Notes: generated from the letters alone by a model not told the origin. Counted from the first letter of the stretch, positions 9,560 to 18,873 are shown. The stretch is 64,000 nt of DNA from JAGQYH01 sp041393015 (GCA_041393015.1 JAWKKV010000001.1:744001-808000), one strand, 5' to 3'. A program made the numbers and translations.

Positions 9560-10888
9560 ATGTTTAAAAAAAGTTTGGATTGGTTTTGTGTGTTGATGAT
9601 AACTAGTGTTTTCCTTTTGAGTAGTTGTGGGAATGACAATGACTCTATAATAACCACCGTAGATACTATTACCGATGCTGAAAGTGCAGATGTTTATTTA
9701 CAAGCTGTATATACTAGTATGGTAACCAGAACCATGTTTTCTGATGCGTATTTATTTATGCCATTGTTATACTCTGATCAAGCAAAATATACCGGTAGCC
9801 AAAATGTTAGTTGGAAAGAAGCTTCTAATTTTGACATCACACCAGGTAATAGCTTATTAAGAACCATGTTCACAGATCTTTATACCATCAATAATTCGAT
9901 CACTTTTTTCTTGAATAATGTAGACACAACCACTGATGTTACATTAACAGATGATGTTAAAGCCGGATTACTGGGAGAAGCTAGAGCTGTTAGAGGCGTA
10001 TTATATTTCTATTTAACTAACTTTTGGGGCGAAGTACCAATTTTAAACAATGAAGATAACTCGCAAATAGATAGCTTAGTAACTAATGCCACGGCGCAAG
10101 AGCTTTTTGAGCAAATGGAAGCAGATCTTAAATTTGGTGCGGAGAATATTAGTAAGAATTCATTAAATGGTGGCGGAACAAGAATTAATGAATATACCGC
10201 CAAAGCATTTTTGGCTAGACTTTATTTATATTATGGTGATTATGAAAATGCATTGCTATATGCAGAAGATGTAATTAATGGTAGCGGCGCTTCTTTAGAG
10301 CCTTTTATTGATAATATATATACCATCAACAGTTCAGAAAATATTTGGTATTTAACTGAAAGTAGTGATGATGAATCTATAGCGGTTTGGTTTTTACAAA
10401 CTTTTGCCGGTGGACAAAATGTAGTTAAACCAAGAACAGTTGACTATTTTGAGGCGGAAGATGCAAGAAAAGAAGTCGCTTTGAGTGAACCCGGCACTAC
10501 GGTTCTTAAATACAAAGATGTTTCTTTTGATTCTGATCCACTTTACTTGGTAAGAATATCAGAGTTATATTTAATTGCCGCAGAAGCTGCTGCAAGAAAG
10601 GCTTCTCCAGATTTTACCAAAGCTTCCAACTATTTAAATGAGTTAAGAGACAGAGCCGGATTAGAAGATATTACGCTAAATGCCGACAATACTATTGACG
10701 CAATCTTAAAAGAAAGAAGTGCTGAACTTTGCTTTGAAGGACCACATAGATGGTTTGACTTGAAAAGATTAAACAAGGATGTAGAAGTTTTAGGAACTTT
10801 AGGTTATACCGAAACGGATCAATTTTGGCCTTTCCCAACCTTCTTTATGACAACCTTCCCTTCTTTGAATCAAAATGATGGGTATTAA
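9560..10888 (+). CDS. RagB/SusD-family outer-membrane lipoprotein
   Basis: A surface-exposed glycan- or nutrient-binding lipoprotein that normally pairs with a SusC TonB-dependent channel. From the ATG at 9560 it is 442 residues. The ORF can be opened ten codons earlier at a GTG, but the ATG places the signal peptide properly: positive start (FKKS), hydrophobic core and the lipobox LLSSC, followed by GNDND. TPR-like helices follow (AKAFLARLYLYYGDYENALLYAEDVI), and the C-terminal SusD block includes RISELYLIAAEAAAR and ERSAELCFEGPHRWFDLKR, both hallmark motifs. No SusC gene is next to it in the window, so it is an orphan. Confidence 0.92.
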   Translation: MFKKSLDWFCVLMITSVFLLSSCGNDNDSIITTVDTITDAESADVYLQAVYTSMVTRTMFSDAYLFMPLLYSDQAKYTGSQNVSWKEASNFDITPGNSLLRTMFTDLYTINNSITFFLNNVDTTTDVTLTDDVKAGLLGEARAVRGVLYFYLTNFWGEVPILNNEDNSQIDSLVTNATAQELFEQMEADLKFGAENISKNSLNGGGTRINEYTAKAFLARLYLYYGDYENALLYAEDVINGSGASLEPFIDNIYTINSSENIWYLTESSDDESIAVWFLQTFAGGQNVVKPRTVDYFEAEDARKEVALSEPGTTVLKYKDVSFDSDPLYLVRISELYLIAAEAAARKASPDFTKASNYLNELRDRAGLEDITLNADNTIDAILKERSAELCFEGPHRWFDLKRLNKDVEVLGTLGYTETDQFWPFPTFFMTTFPSLNQNDGY

Positions 10889-10988
10889 TTAAATACTCAA
10901 ATTCAAACTCATTTTCTATTCAGAAAGTTGACGGAATAAGATTAAAGTAAAAGTTTAATTCGCAAATTTTAGTTAGAGATGTAGAATA

Positions 10989-12524
10989 CTACTCAATAAT
11001 CTTTGTATTCACTCTGATTTTAGACTTTAGTTTTTTGATATAGTCTTCATATAACCAAGCGAAATAGTTTGGTGTTGTTTTAGACATACAGCTCGTGTAC
11101 AATTGCAAACGGAAGTTGATCTCCTCATCTAACAATGGCAATAGCTCAATTGCTCTAAACAAATCATCATTGGCATTATCTAATATAATTTTCAAATGAT
11201 GCTCTTGGCATTCTTCAATTACGCCTGTTGTTGACTGTCCTCTTGTAATGCAATCTTCGTAACGCTCAATGATATTAAATTCGAAATCTTCGTATTCCGT
11301 ATTTGGAAACTGGTCTTTTACTTCATCTGGAATTCTATACAATGGAACAGCATTCATTTCCTGTTCCTTGTGATTCAAGTATTCAATATATTTCCAAGGG
11401 TTAACAAAAATTTCCGCCCAATCAATATATTCTTGCCATAAACCTAATCGTCTAGCATTATCTCCTAAATCAATAATGTTAAAATGCGACTTATTCGGCA
11501 ATCTTCTTGATCCACGACCAATCATTTGATGGTATAGTGTCAACGAACGTGTTGCTCTATTTAAAATGATAGATTGAACAGTTGGCTCATCAAAACCGGT
11601 AGTTAAAATTCCTACTGAAGTTAAAATAGCGTCGGGTTTCTCCCTAAACCATTCCAAAGTAGCCTTTCTTTCTACCTTATTGTTTGTACTGTCTAAATGC
11701 TTAATCTCATAGCCTGCTTTAGTAAATAGATCTTTAACAATCTTAGATGTCGCAATACTGCTATTGAAAATTAATGTTTTAAGGCCCTTTGATTTATCGG
11801 TATATGCAGCTAACAACTTATCCTGCATATCGTAATTAGAATAAAATTGATCTAAGGAGCTGGTTGTATAATCGCCGTCAAAACCAATTTTCAAAGATTT
11901 TAGGTCAACATCATACGTTAAAGTAGTAGCATCACTTAAATAACCCAACTCAATTAAAGATGAAATAGACTGTCCAACAATTACTTTCTGATAAAATCTA
12001 TTCAAAGGCAAATTCAAATTAGAACTTAAAGGTGTTGCGGTAACACCTAGAATAGTAGCTTTTTCAAAATACTTAAATATCTTCTTAAAAGAGTTGTAGT
12101 GGGCTTCATCAACAATCACTAAATCGATATCGCCAATAAATTTATGATCTTCTTGTAAACGGTTACTCAATGTCTCTACCATTGCCAGGTAACAAACATT
12201 TTGCTCGTGCTTATCTAATTCTTTTACCTCGCTAGTTACCAGTCTACTTGGCACACCGGTTTCATTCAGGGCTCTTAAAGTTTGACGAAGTAATTCAATT
12301 CTATGAGTTAAGATTAATACCTTCTGATTGGTTTTATGAATAAAGCGTCTAACAATTTCAGAAAAAATCACTGTTTTTCCTCCACCAGTTGGCAATTGAA
12401 ATAAAATATTACTGTTATCTCCTCTTTCTAATAAAACCGCGAGTATCTTATTTATCGCTTCCTCCTGATACGGATATAGTTTTTTGGCTTTTTGAGGACG
12501 TTGTGATAAAATAGATTGAGTCAT
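10989..12524 (-). CDS. SF2 DEAD/DEAH helicase, type III res-like
   Basis: A 511-residue ATP-dependent superfamily 2 helicase. It has a Q-like N terminus (KLYPYQEEAINKIL), Walker A QLPTGGGKT (about 41-50), Walker B IVDEAHYNSF (about 136), motif III GVTATPL, motif V STGF-like LTTGFDEPTVQSI and motif VI HQMIGRGSRR. A C-terminal tail of about 120 residues follows with no recognised domain. It resembles the ResIII/UvrB-like stand-alone helicases of Bacteroidota. No methylase is adjacent, so it need not belong to a restriction system. DNA or RNA substrate is unknown. Confidence 0.88.
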   Translation of the reverse strand: MTQSILSQRPQKAKKLYPYQEEAINKILAVLLERGDNSNILFQLPTGGGKTVIFSEIVRRFIHKTNQKVLILTHRIELLRQTLRALNETGVPSRLVTSEVKELDKHEQNVCYLAMVETLSNRLQEDHKFIGDIDLVIVDEAHYNSFKKIFKYFEKATILGVTATPLSSNLNLPLNRFYQKVIVGQSISSLIELGYLSDATTLTYDVDLKSLKIGFDGDYTTSSLDQFYSNYDMQDKLLAAYTDKSKGLKTLIFNSSIATSKIVKDLFTKAGYEIKHLDSTNNKVERKATLEWFREKPDAILTSVGILTTGFDEPTVQSIILNRATRSLTLYHQMIGRGSRRLPNKSHFNIIDLGDNARRLGLWQEYIDWAEIFVNPWKYIEYLNHKEQEMNAVPLYRIPDEVKDQFPNTEYEDFEFNIIERYEDCITRGQSTTGVIEECQEHHLKIILDNANDDLFRAIELLPLLDEEINFRLQLYTSCMSKTTPNYFAWLYEDYIKKLKSKIRVNTKIIE

Positions 12525-12619
12525 GTAGCTGTATTAATCTTTCAAAGATAGGCAGAAGAAAAAGCAAATTGACAAAGTGGCGTCAGAATCAACGGGAATT
12601 AATGGTTAATTAAAACGGA

Positions 12620-13609
12620 TTAAGCCCGATACTTTTTATTTCTGTTCAAATGATGGAATAAAGCTGGTGCTTTTAGGGCAACTTGCTTGGCAACAGCGAG
12701 CTTAATGCTTTGCTTTAGTAATTTAGTTTTAGCAATATTGGGTTGGGCATTATCCTTTATCTCATAACCCAAAGATTTCATTTCAGATTTAAGATGATAA
12801 TTTATTAAAGCTATTAGATCTTTTGGCAATTCGGTTTCCCATCGAGACAAGTTATTTTCATTAAATGAAATTCCTTTTTGCTTTGTATCTTGAAATGAAC
12901 TATTGGTAACACCAACATCTAACATTTCTTTTTTATACTCCAACCCTAAGAAACTTGTAACCTTTTGAAGTGTCTCTTCCGGTTCTAAAATCAGATCTTC
13001 GTATCTAATAAAAATTACTTGTTTTTGCTTCGCTAATTGATTAGAAATAGCAACAGCTGTTGCCCATCTAACGATAAAAGTGAAAATACTAAAATCTCTT
13101 TCTACTCGAGTGTTGTTTTGAAGCTTGATTAGTTCAGATAAAGCCGCAGCCCTTGGATCACGGCACATTAACACCATTTTACACTTTGGAAACTTTTTTA
13201 GTTTCTTTAGTGCGTAGTAAATATGTGCTGGTGTTTTCTCTCCAACCATTACATTTTGAGGCTGATCTTGCTCCCACAGCTTTAAAATAAATTCAAGCAA
13301 ATCTTCAGTCGATTGAGGAAGGAAATTTTCTTCAATAATACTATTGCAAATCTTATCTAAAAAGCCTTCCGCTGTCACCCAGCCATAATTTACAGCCGGC
13401 AAATTTGTTCTTAAAAAATCACTTAAATCTTTTGGTGTTTGAAAGCCTTTTATCCTTTCAGATCGATTCCAAAGCAAAGGAAAGAGATGAGTTTCTTGCG
13501 GTAAAAAACTTACAGCATTGTTCTTACTCAACATTTTAACCAACAAAGTAGTACCTGCTCTTTGCACTCCACAAATAAAAATAGGCGGATGGATCAATTT
13601 AGTATTCAT
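12620..13609 (-). CDS. Sulfotransferase family protein
   Basis: A 329-residue PAPS-dependent sulfotransferase-like protein. The N terminus FICGVQRAGTTLLVKML is the 5'-phosphosulfate-binding loop, and MLVMCRDPRAAALSEL-type residues near 165 (CRDPRAAALS) form the 3'-phosphate-binding block. The motif FIRYEDLILEPEETLQKVTSFLG near 205 is characteristic of the family. The acceptor (carbohydrate, lipid or protein) cannot be told. It lies between the helicase and a DinB-like gene, all on the minus strand, separated by 47 to 95 bases. Confidence 0.9.
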   Translation of the reverse strand: MNTKLIHPPIFICGVQRAGTTLLVKMLSKNNAVSFLPQETHLFPLLWNRSERIKGFQTPKDLSDFLRTNLPAVNYGWVTAEGFLDKICNSIIEENFLPQSTEDLLEFILKLWEQDQPQNVMVGEKTPAHIYYALKKLKKFPKCKMVLMCRDPRAAALSELIKLQNNTRVERDFSIFTFIVRWATAVAISNQLAKQKQVIFIRYEDLILEPEETLQKVTSFLGLEYKKEMLDVGVTNSSFQDTKQKGISFNENNLSRWETELPKDLIALINYHLKSEMKSLGYEIKDNAQPNIAKTKLLKQSIKLAVAKQVALKAPALFHHLNRNKKYRA

Positions 13610-13656
13610 TTAGAATTGCTGCTGTTTTAAAGCATTCGAAGATAGTATTTTAACAT

Positions 13657-14184
13657 TTAAAGCGCAGCTATTTGAGATTCAATTGTTTTTAAATGATGTT
13701 TTATATGATAAGCAGTAAAAAACAGCATTTCTCTTATTGAAATCTTACCTATTATAGGGTGTGGCAATCGATATTTATCTAAGTCTTCTTCAGACCATTT
13801 ACTCAATTTTGAAACTAAAGTTTGATGATGTTTTTTGAATTCTCCGATTAGATTTTCTTTTGCTGTATTTTTTGATCTTTCAGAAGGCACATAAGGACCC
13901 GTGGCAACAGCTCCTTCTTTTAATTTCTCTTGATATTTTGAAACTACTTGCTCATAGGACAGTTGATCTTTTGAGCGACCAAAAAAAATGAAACTAAACT
14001 TTGGTAGTCCCAATGCCATATTGATTGGTGCAACAGACTTATTTAAATGAATAATATTTTCTGCAATAGACCACTTCCCATTATGGCTAACAGAAAGACT
14101 ATCTTGAGGTATGTTGGCAAGAAAATTAGAAATGTCATCTATGCTATTGGTTATTTCTTGGATAATATCTTGCTTGGTTTTCAT
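13657..14184 (-). CDS. DinB-like metal-dependent four-helix protein
   Basis: A 175-residue protein with the DinB/YfiT four-helix layout: KWSIAENIIHLNKS (first metal-binding histidine near 47) and TAYHIKHHLKTIE near the C terminus supplying two more histidines. Family members bind a divalent metal and include bacillithiol or mycothiol-dependent transferases, but many are uncharacterised. It is the first gene of a minus-strand group with the sulfotransferase, and divergent from the methyltransferase transcript. Confidence 0.82.
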   Translation of the reverse strand: MKTKQDIIQEITNSIDDISNFLANIPQDSLSVSHNGKWSIAENIIHLNKSVAPINMALGLPKFSFIFFGRSKDQLSYEQVVSKYQEKLKEGAVATGPYVPSERSKNTAKENLIGEFKKHHQTLVSKLSKWSEEDLDKYRLPHPIIGKISIREMLFFTAYHIKHHLKTIESQIAAL

Positions 14185-14314
14185 TTCCTATAGATTTAGA
14201 AACTAATGTAAAGGTTTGTTTGCTTTTTTTTCTCTAATGGATATTCCTCGTTCGACATTCGAAATTCAAAAGGTTGAAAATAATATCCGTTAACGAATGT
14301 TGATGTAAGAATAT

Positions 14315-14322
14315 TAAATTTG
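14315..14322 (+). promoter_or_regulatory. Candidate -7 element for the leader ORF/ogt transcript
   Basis: TAAATTTG matches the Bacteroidota TAnnTTTG consensus. Initiation around 14329 would put the 7-bp hairpin at 14335-14356 at the very 5' end of the mRNA. A TTG at the correct -33 spacing was not found. Confidence 0.4.
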
Positions 14323-14334
14323 TAGAAACAGAAA

Positions 14335-14356
14335 GGGCAGTCCCTGCGAACTGCCC
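14335..14356 (+). promoter_or_regulatory. 5' leader hairpin ahead of a small ORF
   Basis: GGGCAGT and ACTGCCC form a perfect 7-bp stem around an 8-base loop. No T tract follows, so it is not an intrinsic terminator. It sits between the candidate promoter and the small leader ORF, suggesting an mRNA-stabilising or regulatory leader. Confidence 0.5.
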
Positions 14357-14374
14357 TATTCAAAAACCAACCAA

Positions 14375-14470
14375 ATGAAAAAGCCTAAACTTTTTAAGAA
14401 CGGGTTTACTACGTCCGATCTCGATTATTATAACGCAATTGAAGTGCCAATAATTTCTTATGATGACTGA
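14375..14470 (+). CDS. 31-residue leader ORF overlapping ogt
   Basis: An ATG-initiated frame encoding 31 residues (begins MKKPKLFKNG, ends IISYDD) follows the leader hairpin. Its TGA lies 8 bases inside the methyltransferase gene, whose two candidate ATGs (14460, 14463) are embedded in its last codons. The overlap suggests translational coupling. The peptide is charged with an aromatic centre (DLDYYNA) and has no signal peptide or membrane helix. I do not recognise a family. It could be a real small protein, a coupling leader, or chance. Confidence 0.45.
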   Translation: MKKPKLFKNGFTTSDLDYYNAIEVPIISYDD

Positions 14471-14933
14471 ATATTCCGTTTTTAACACAATTTTAGGTAA
14501 AATGGAGCTGAAGAGTCAAGATGGCTACTTAACACATTGCTCTTTTGTTTCTGATGACACGCCAATAGTCAACAATATTGAGCATGAAGACTTTATGGCT
14601 CAGTTAACCAGCTACTTTAATGGCAATCTTAAAAAATTTGATATTCCAATTCAACCCAATGGAAGCATTTTCCAAAAAGAAGTTTGGGAGGCTCTATTGA
14701 ATATTCCTTATGGAAAAACCATAACCTATGGAACTTTAGCGAATCAATTAGGTGACAATGCCAATCCAAGAAATGTAGGCGGCGCTAATGGTGCTAATCC
14801 CATTGCTATCATTATACCTTGCCATAGAGTTATTGGTAGCCAAATGAAGTTAACAGGTTATGCCGGAGGCATTGAGAGAAAAAAGAAATTATTGGAGTTA
14901 GAGGGAGCCATTTCACAACAATCTTTGTTTTAA
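14460..14933 (+). CDS. ogt: Methylated-DNA--protein-cysteine methyltransferase
   Basis: This suicide enzyme transfers O6-alkyl groups from guanine to its own cysteine. The 157-residue protein contains the active-site block IIIPCHRVIGS (Cys near 123) followed by TGYAGGIERKKKLLELEGA, and the DNA-binding segment IPYGKTITYGTLANQLG with the usual glycine-rich turn (NVGGANGANP). It lacks the N-terminal Ada regulatory domain. Two in-frame ATGs (14460 and 14463) are possible; both are inside the upstream 31-codon ORF. A PhzF-like gene follows 15 bases later. Confidence 0.95.
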   Translation: MMTEYSVFNTILGKMELKSQDGYLTHCSFVSDDTPIVNNIEHEDFMAQLTSYFNGNLKKFDIPIQPNGSIFQKEVWEALLNIPYGKTITYGTLANQLGDNANPRNVGGANGANPIAIIIPCHRVIGSQMKLTGYAGGIERKKKLLELEGAISQQSLF

Positions 14934-14948
14934 CATAAATCTTTAAAT

Positions 14949-15728
14949 ATGAAACTAACCATATATCAAGCTGATGCTTTCACTAATAAAGTTTTTGGAG
15001 GCAATCCAGCAGCAATCGTTCCCTTAGAAGAATGGTTACCAGACAGCACATTACAGGCAATTGCATTAGAGAATAACCTATCGGAAACTGCCTATTTTGT
15101 TAAAAAGGATGATCATTTTCATCTTAGATGGTTTACACCTACAATAGAAATAGAATTATGTGGACATGCTACTTTGGCTAGTGCTTTTATTTTATTTACA
15201 GAATTAGGGTATTCTAAAAAGCGAATTCATTTTGAAACCTTAAGTGGTCCCTTATATGTAGAAAAAGATAATGATGTTCTTGCGATGGATTTTCCAATTA
15301 CTTATATGGCTGCGATCCCTTTTAGTGAAAAAATGAAAAAAGGTTTAGGCGCTCAATACTTGGAAATATATGAAAGCGACACAAAGTTAATGGTGGTTTT
15401 TGAAAATGAAAGTGAGATCAAAGCCTTAGCGCCTGATTTCAGAATATTAAATGAATTAGGGAAAAATATTATCGTAACTGCAAAAGGGGACAATTGTGAT
15501 TTCGTTTCTCGATTTTTCGCTCCCGCTTCGGGTATTGATGAAGATCCGGTGACGGGCTCTGCACATACCGCATTAACCCCTTATTGGGCGGCCAAATTGA
15601 ATAAGAAAAAGCTAGAAGCCCGCCAAGTATCGGCTAGAGAAGGTCATCTTTTTTGTGAAATGAAAGGCGATAGAGTAATTATCAAAGGACAATCCAAATT
15701 ATATTTGAAAGGAGAGATTTTTATATAG
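14949..15728 (+). CDS. PhzF-family isomerase/epimerase
   Basis: A 259-residue protein of the PhzF/diaminopimelate-epimerase-like fold. The start (FTNKVFGGNPAAIVPLEEW), the catalytic-glutamate block NNLSETAYFV, the substrate-binding loop IELCGHATLAS and the C-terminal block GIDEDPVTGSAHTAL are all present. The family isomerises small carboxylates; no phenazine genes are nearby, so a general metabolic role is likelier than phenazine synthesis. It is probably co-transcribed with ogt. Confidence 0.9.
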   Translation: MKLTIYQADAFTNKVFGGNPAAIVPLEEWLPDSTLQAIALENNLSETAYFVKKDDHFHLRWFTPTIEIELCGHATLASAFILFTELGYSKKRIHFETLSGPLYVEKDNDVLAMDFPITYMAAIPFSEKMKKGLGAQYLEIYESDTKLMVVFENESEIKALAPDFRILNELGKNIIVTAKGDNCDFVSRFFAPASGIDEDPVTGSAHTALTPYWAAKLNKKKLEARQVSAREGHLFCEMKGDRVIIKGQSKLYLKGEIFI

Positions 15729-15772
15729 ATATTGCCAATACTTGCTACTTTTAAGATTGTAAACCACTGAGA

Positions 15773-17959
15773 TTGAGCAACGATCTACAAAATACAAAAC
15801 GAAGAACCTTTGGTACCATGGCAGGGGTATTTACTCCCACCACGCTTACAATTCTTGGTGTAATCATGTATATTCGACAACCTTGGGTAGTTGGAAATGC
15901 AGGCATCATTGGAGCCATTCTTATTGTTTTAATATCCGTTTCCATAACCTTTGCTACAGCATTAAGTATTTCTTCTATCACCACCAATGTAAAAATTGGA
16001 TCCGGTGGCGCTTTTAGTGTTATTTCTCAATCATTAGGTTTAGAGATTGGAGGAGCCATCGGCATTCCATTTTACTTGGCACAAGCTGTTGCAGTAGCTA
16101 TGTATGTATTTGGTTTTAGAGAAGGTCTTCAATCCATTCTGCCCGAAATCAATCCAATTTTGTTGGATATTGGAACGTTTTCATTGGTGATGCTCATTGC
16201 CTTTATTAGCACTAGTTTTGCTTTTAAAATTCAGTACATCATACTCGGTATAATTGCCCTTTCATTAATCTCAATTGTAGGCGGTTTATTTGTTAATGAT
16301 TTGAATTATAATTTTGAGTGGTTTGGAAAATATCCCGGATCAATCGAAAACAACTTCAGTGGCTCTAAGTTTTGGACGGTATTTGCGGTTTACTTTCCCG
16401 CAGTTACAGGAGTAATGGCCGGAGCCAATATGTCAGGAGACTTAACTAGTCCTAGAAAAAGCATCCCATTAGGCACCATATCCGCCATTATTTTAACCAC
16501 CATCATATATCTTGGACTTATTTTCGTTGCCGCCTTGTTAGCCACACCGGAAGAGTTGGTGAGCAATTACAATGTTTTCATAGATCACGCTTTGTTTCCT
16601 CCAATCGTTTTGGCTGGTTTGTTAGGAGCAACTTTATCTTCTGCATTGGGTTCTTTTGTAGGTGCGCCAAGAATTATGCTAGCATTAGGAGAAAAAAAGA
16701 TTGTTCCAAAAAGCAACTTTATTTCCAAAGTTTCTCCTAAGGGCGAACCTTATAATGCGATGATTTTAACCGCTGTTATTGTTTTATGTGGCATCTCATT
16801 AAGAAATTTGAATACGATTGCACCGCTTCTAACCATGTTTTTTATGATTACCTATGCCATGGTAAATGTCGTGGCTTTGATTGAACAATCTTTAGGTCTT
16901 CCCAGCTATCGTCCTACATTAAAAATTCCTATAATAGTGCCATTGGTTGGAGCAATTGGATCGATAACCGTGATGTTTATCATGAATCCAGTTGTAGCGC
17001 TCTTTTCCATCATTTTAATTGTTATTTTCTATTTCTATCTAGTGAAAAAACATTTGGAATCCTCTGCCGGGGACTCTAGAAGCGGTTTGTTCACGGCCTT
17101 GGCAGAATGGGCCACGAAAAAAACGTCTGAGTTAAACTCCGATAGAGAAGTTCGTTCTTGGAGACCGGATATCCTCATTCCTGTTTCTTATCCAAGAGAT
17201 CTTAGTTCGTCCTACAAGTTGATTGAGTCTATTGTTCAACCTAAGGGCTCCATTAAATTGGTTGCTATAAAAAATGAGAACGAAGCTGAACTCGTTCGTC
17301 TAAAAAGATTTTTGGCTGTTGTTTCTCAAAAATTCAAACGTAAAAATGTTCCCATTTCAACCACATTCATTGACAACCATAATTTTAATGACTCGTTGAA
17401 TATCTCCATGCAAGCTTTAAATGCTGCATTTTTCAAGCCCAATACTATTTTAACAACTGTAGATATTAATCATCCCAACCTTGAACAGTATAATCAACTC
17501 ATTGATGATGTTCAGAAAAACAAGTATGGCCTGATTTATTATATTCCCTACCAGGCCTCTAATCTTGCCATTGAAAACAATATTACCCTTTGGATTAATA
17601 ACTTACCATCGGACTATAGCACTACTTATAACTTAGGCAATAATGACTTATCTATTTTGCTATCCATTATTATCTGTAGAAAATGGAAAGGAAGCATAAA
17701 AATTAATTTAGCTCATGAAAATATTTCTGCGGAAGAGATTGAATCTTTTAAAGAAATGATTCGGTTCCCTAAAAACACATCAGTAGAGTTAGTGAAACCC
17801 AATATTTCGGAGGTAATTTTAAATGATAAAGTGACCGATCTTAATATTATAAGCATCACTAAAGAAATACGCGTAAAAGACATGATTGACATTGTAAATT
17901 CTTCCCGAATATCTGCATTATTTTGTAGTGATTCCGGATATGAAAGTGCTTATGTTTAA
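15773..17959 (+). CDS. SLC12-type (Na-K-Cl cotransporter-like) amino acid/cation permease
   Basis: A 728-residue membrane transporter of the APC superfamily. The N-terminal block GTMAGVFTPTTLTILGVIMY matches the first helix of cation-chloride cotransporters, and about twelve membrane helices extend to near 425, including FAVYFPAVTGVMAGANMSGDL, which is well conserved in SLC12 members. A soluble C-terminal domain of about 290 residues follows, as in SLC12 proteins. The likely start is TTG at 15773, because the conserved first helix begins about 16 residues later and an in-frame stop precedes it at 15752. It ends in a bidirectional terminator. Confidence 0.88.
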   Translation: MSNDLQNTKRRTFGTMAGVFTPTTLTILGVIMYIRQPWVVGNAGIIGAILIVLISVSITFATALSISSITTNVKIGSGGAFSVISQSLGLEIGGAIGIPFYLAQAVAVAMYVFGFREGLQSILPEINPILLDIGTFSLVMLIAFISTSFAFKIQYIILGIIALSLISIVGGLFVNDLNYNFEWFGKYPGSIENNFSGSKFWTVFAVYFPAVTGVMAGANMSGDLTSPRKSIPLGTISAIILTTIIYLGLIFVAALLATPEELVSNYNVFIDHALFPPIVLAGLLGATLSSALGSFVGAPRIMLALGEKKIVPKSNFISKVSPKGEPYNAMILTAVIVLCGISLRNLNTIAPLLTMFFMITYAMVNVVALIEQSLGLPSYRPTLKIPIIVPLVGAIGSITVMFIMNPVVALFSIILIVIFYFYLVKKHLESSAGDSRSGLFTALAEWATKKTSELNSDREVRSWRPDILIPVSYPRDLSSSYKLIESIVQPKGSIKLVAIKNENEAELVRLKRFLAVVSQKFKRKNVPISTTFIDNHNFNDSLNISMQALNAAFFKPNTILTTVDINHPNLEQYNQLIDDVQKNKYGLIYYIPYQASNLAIENNITLWINNLPSDYSTTYNLGNNDLSILLSIIICRKWKGSIKINLAHENISAEEIESFKEMIRFPKNTSVELVKPNISEVILNDKVTDLNIISITKEIRVKDMIDIVNSSRISALFCSDSGYESAYV

Positions 17960-17988
17960 ATCTATCCATTCAAATGTTGGGTATAAAA

Positions 17989-18011
17989 AAATCCCGCACG
18001 AGGCGGGATTT
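17989..18011. terminator. Bidirectional intrinsic terminator
   Basis: AAATCCCGC and GCGGGATTT form a perfect 9-bp stem around a 5-base loop, preceded by A residues and followed by T residues. It lies between the convergent SLC12 gene and the LysM gene and can serve both strands. Confidence 0.85.
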
Positions 18012-18036
18012 AATTTAGATTCTATGGATACTTCTC

Positions 18037-18873
18037 TTAAAAAGAGCTTTTCTGAAAATCGTCATCCGTAAAATTAGGAGATACGTTTAATTTTAAGTGG
18101 TTATACTCCCCAACAATACCTTTCTTATCTTCTACCTTAAAGTATCTAGGCATATAAAGTGTTTTGTCTAAATAGATAGTAATTTTTGTACCAAATGAAT
18201 TAGGAATAGTAATTACATCTCCCGCTTCAACATCCCAATAATTTTTAATATCTGGATTCAATTCTAAAATTTGCATTTGATTGATGGCTTTTGCGTAAGC
18301 TATCTTGCTCAAATTGTCTCCTTCTTTTACCGTATAAGTGGTTGTTCCATGGTTTTTATCATTAATGATAATGTGCATACAAGTATGTCCATCATAGTTG
18401 ATGTCGCCTTTCATTTCCACAGCATCAGCAATTTCAGCTTTTCTGCTATTGTAGATAGTCATGATGGTTCTTTTAGGTAAACCAAAGCCTGCATTGTCAA
18501 TTGTATGGTGACTCTTATCTAAAAATCTGCTGCTGGTCAAGCTTAAATTGATCCAAGGTAAAATACCCAACTTAGCAGAAACCTTATTATCATTTTCTCC
18601 TTTTCTCCATAAAAGATTAGCATTGTCTGGTTGATCTAAATCAGCGGCTACTTTTTTATTGGTACCTTCCCAAACTTTAAAGTGACCAATGGTTTCAATA
18701 TAATTACCTTTTTCTCTTCGTTCTTTTGATTTGAAATCAAACTCCACCTGATCGTATTTATCTACGGCAGCACTGAATTTTTTAAGAATTTCATGAATAT
18801 CTTGCGCCCCAGCATGGTTAAATGAAGTGATACTAAAAGCCGCAATTAAAATGATAGATAAGAATGTTTTCAT
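18037..18873 (-). CDS. Exported DUF1571-like protein with an internal LysM domain
   Basis: A 278-residue exported protein with a signal peptide (about 1-23, ending HAGAQ). The body resembles DUF1571/LolA-like lipoprotein-carrier proteins: FDFKSKERREKGNYIETIGHFKVW near 45, RTIMTIYNSRK near 133, and the closing strand block TIYLDKTLYMPRYFKVED after residue 228. Inserted between these halves (about 175-225) is a complete LysM domain, TYTVKEGDNLSKIAYA through GDVITIPNSFG, which normally binds peptidoglycan. So the domain is nested, not appended. A periplasmic role linking lipoprotein or envelope handling with the cell wall is an inference. Confidence 0.82.
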   Translation of the reverse strand: MKTFLSIILIAAFSITSFNHAGAQDIHEILKKFSAAVDKYDQVEFDFKSKERREKGNYIETIGHFKVWEGTNKKVAADLDQPDNANLLWRKGENDNKVSAKLGILPWINLSLTSSRFLDKSHHTIDNAGFGLPKRTIMTIYNSRKAEIADAVEMKGDINYDGHTCMHIIINDKNHGTTTYTVKEGDNLSKIAYAKAINQMQILELNPDIKNYWDVEAGDVITIPNSFGTKITIYLDKTLYMPRYFKVEDKKGIVGEYNHLKLNVSPNFTDDDFQKSSF

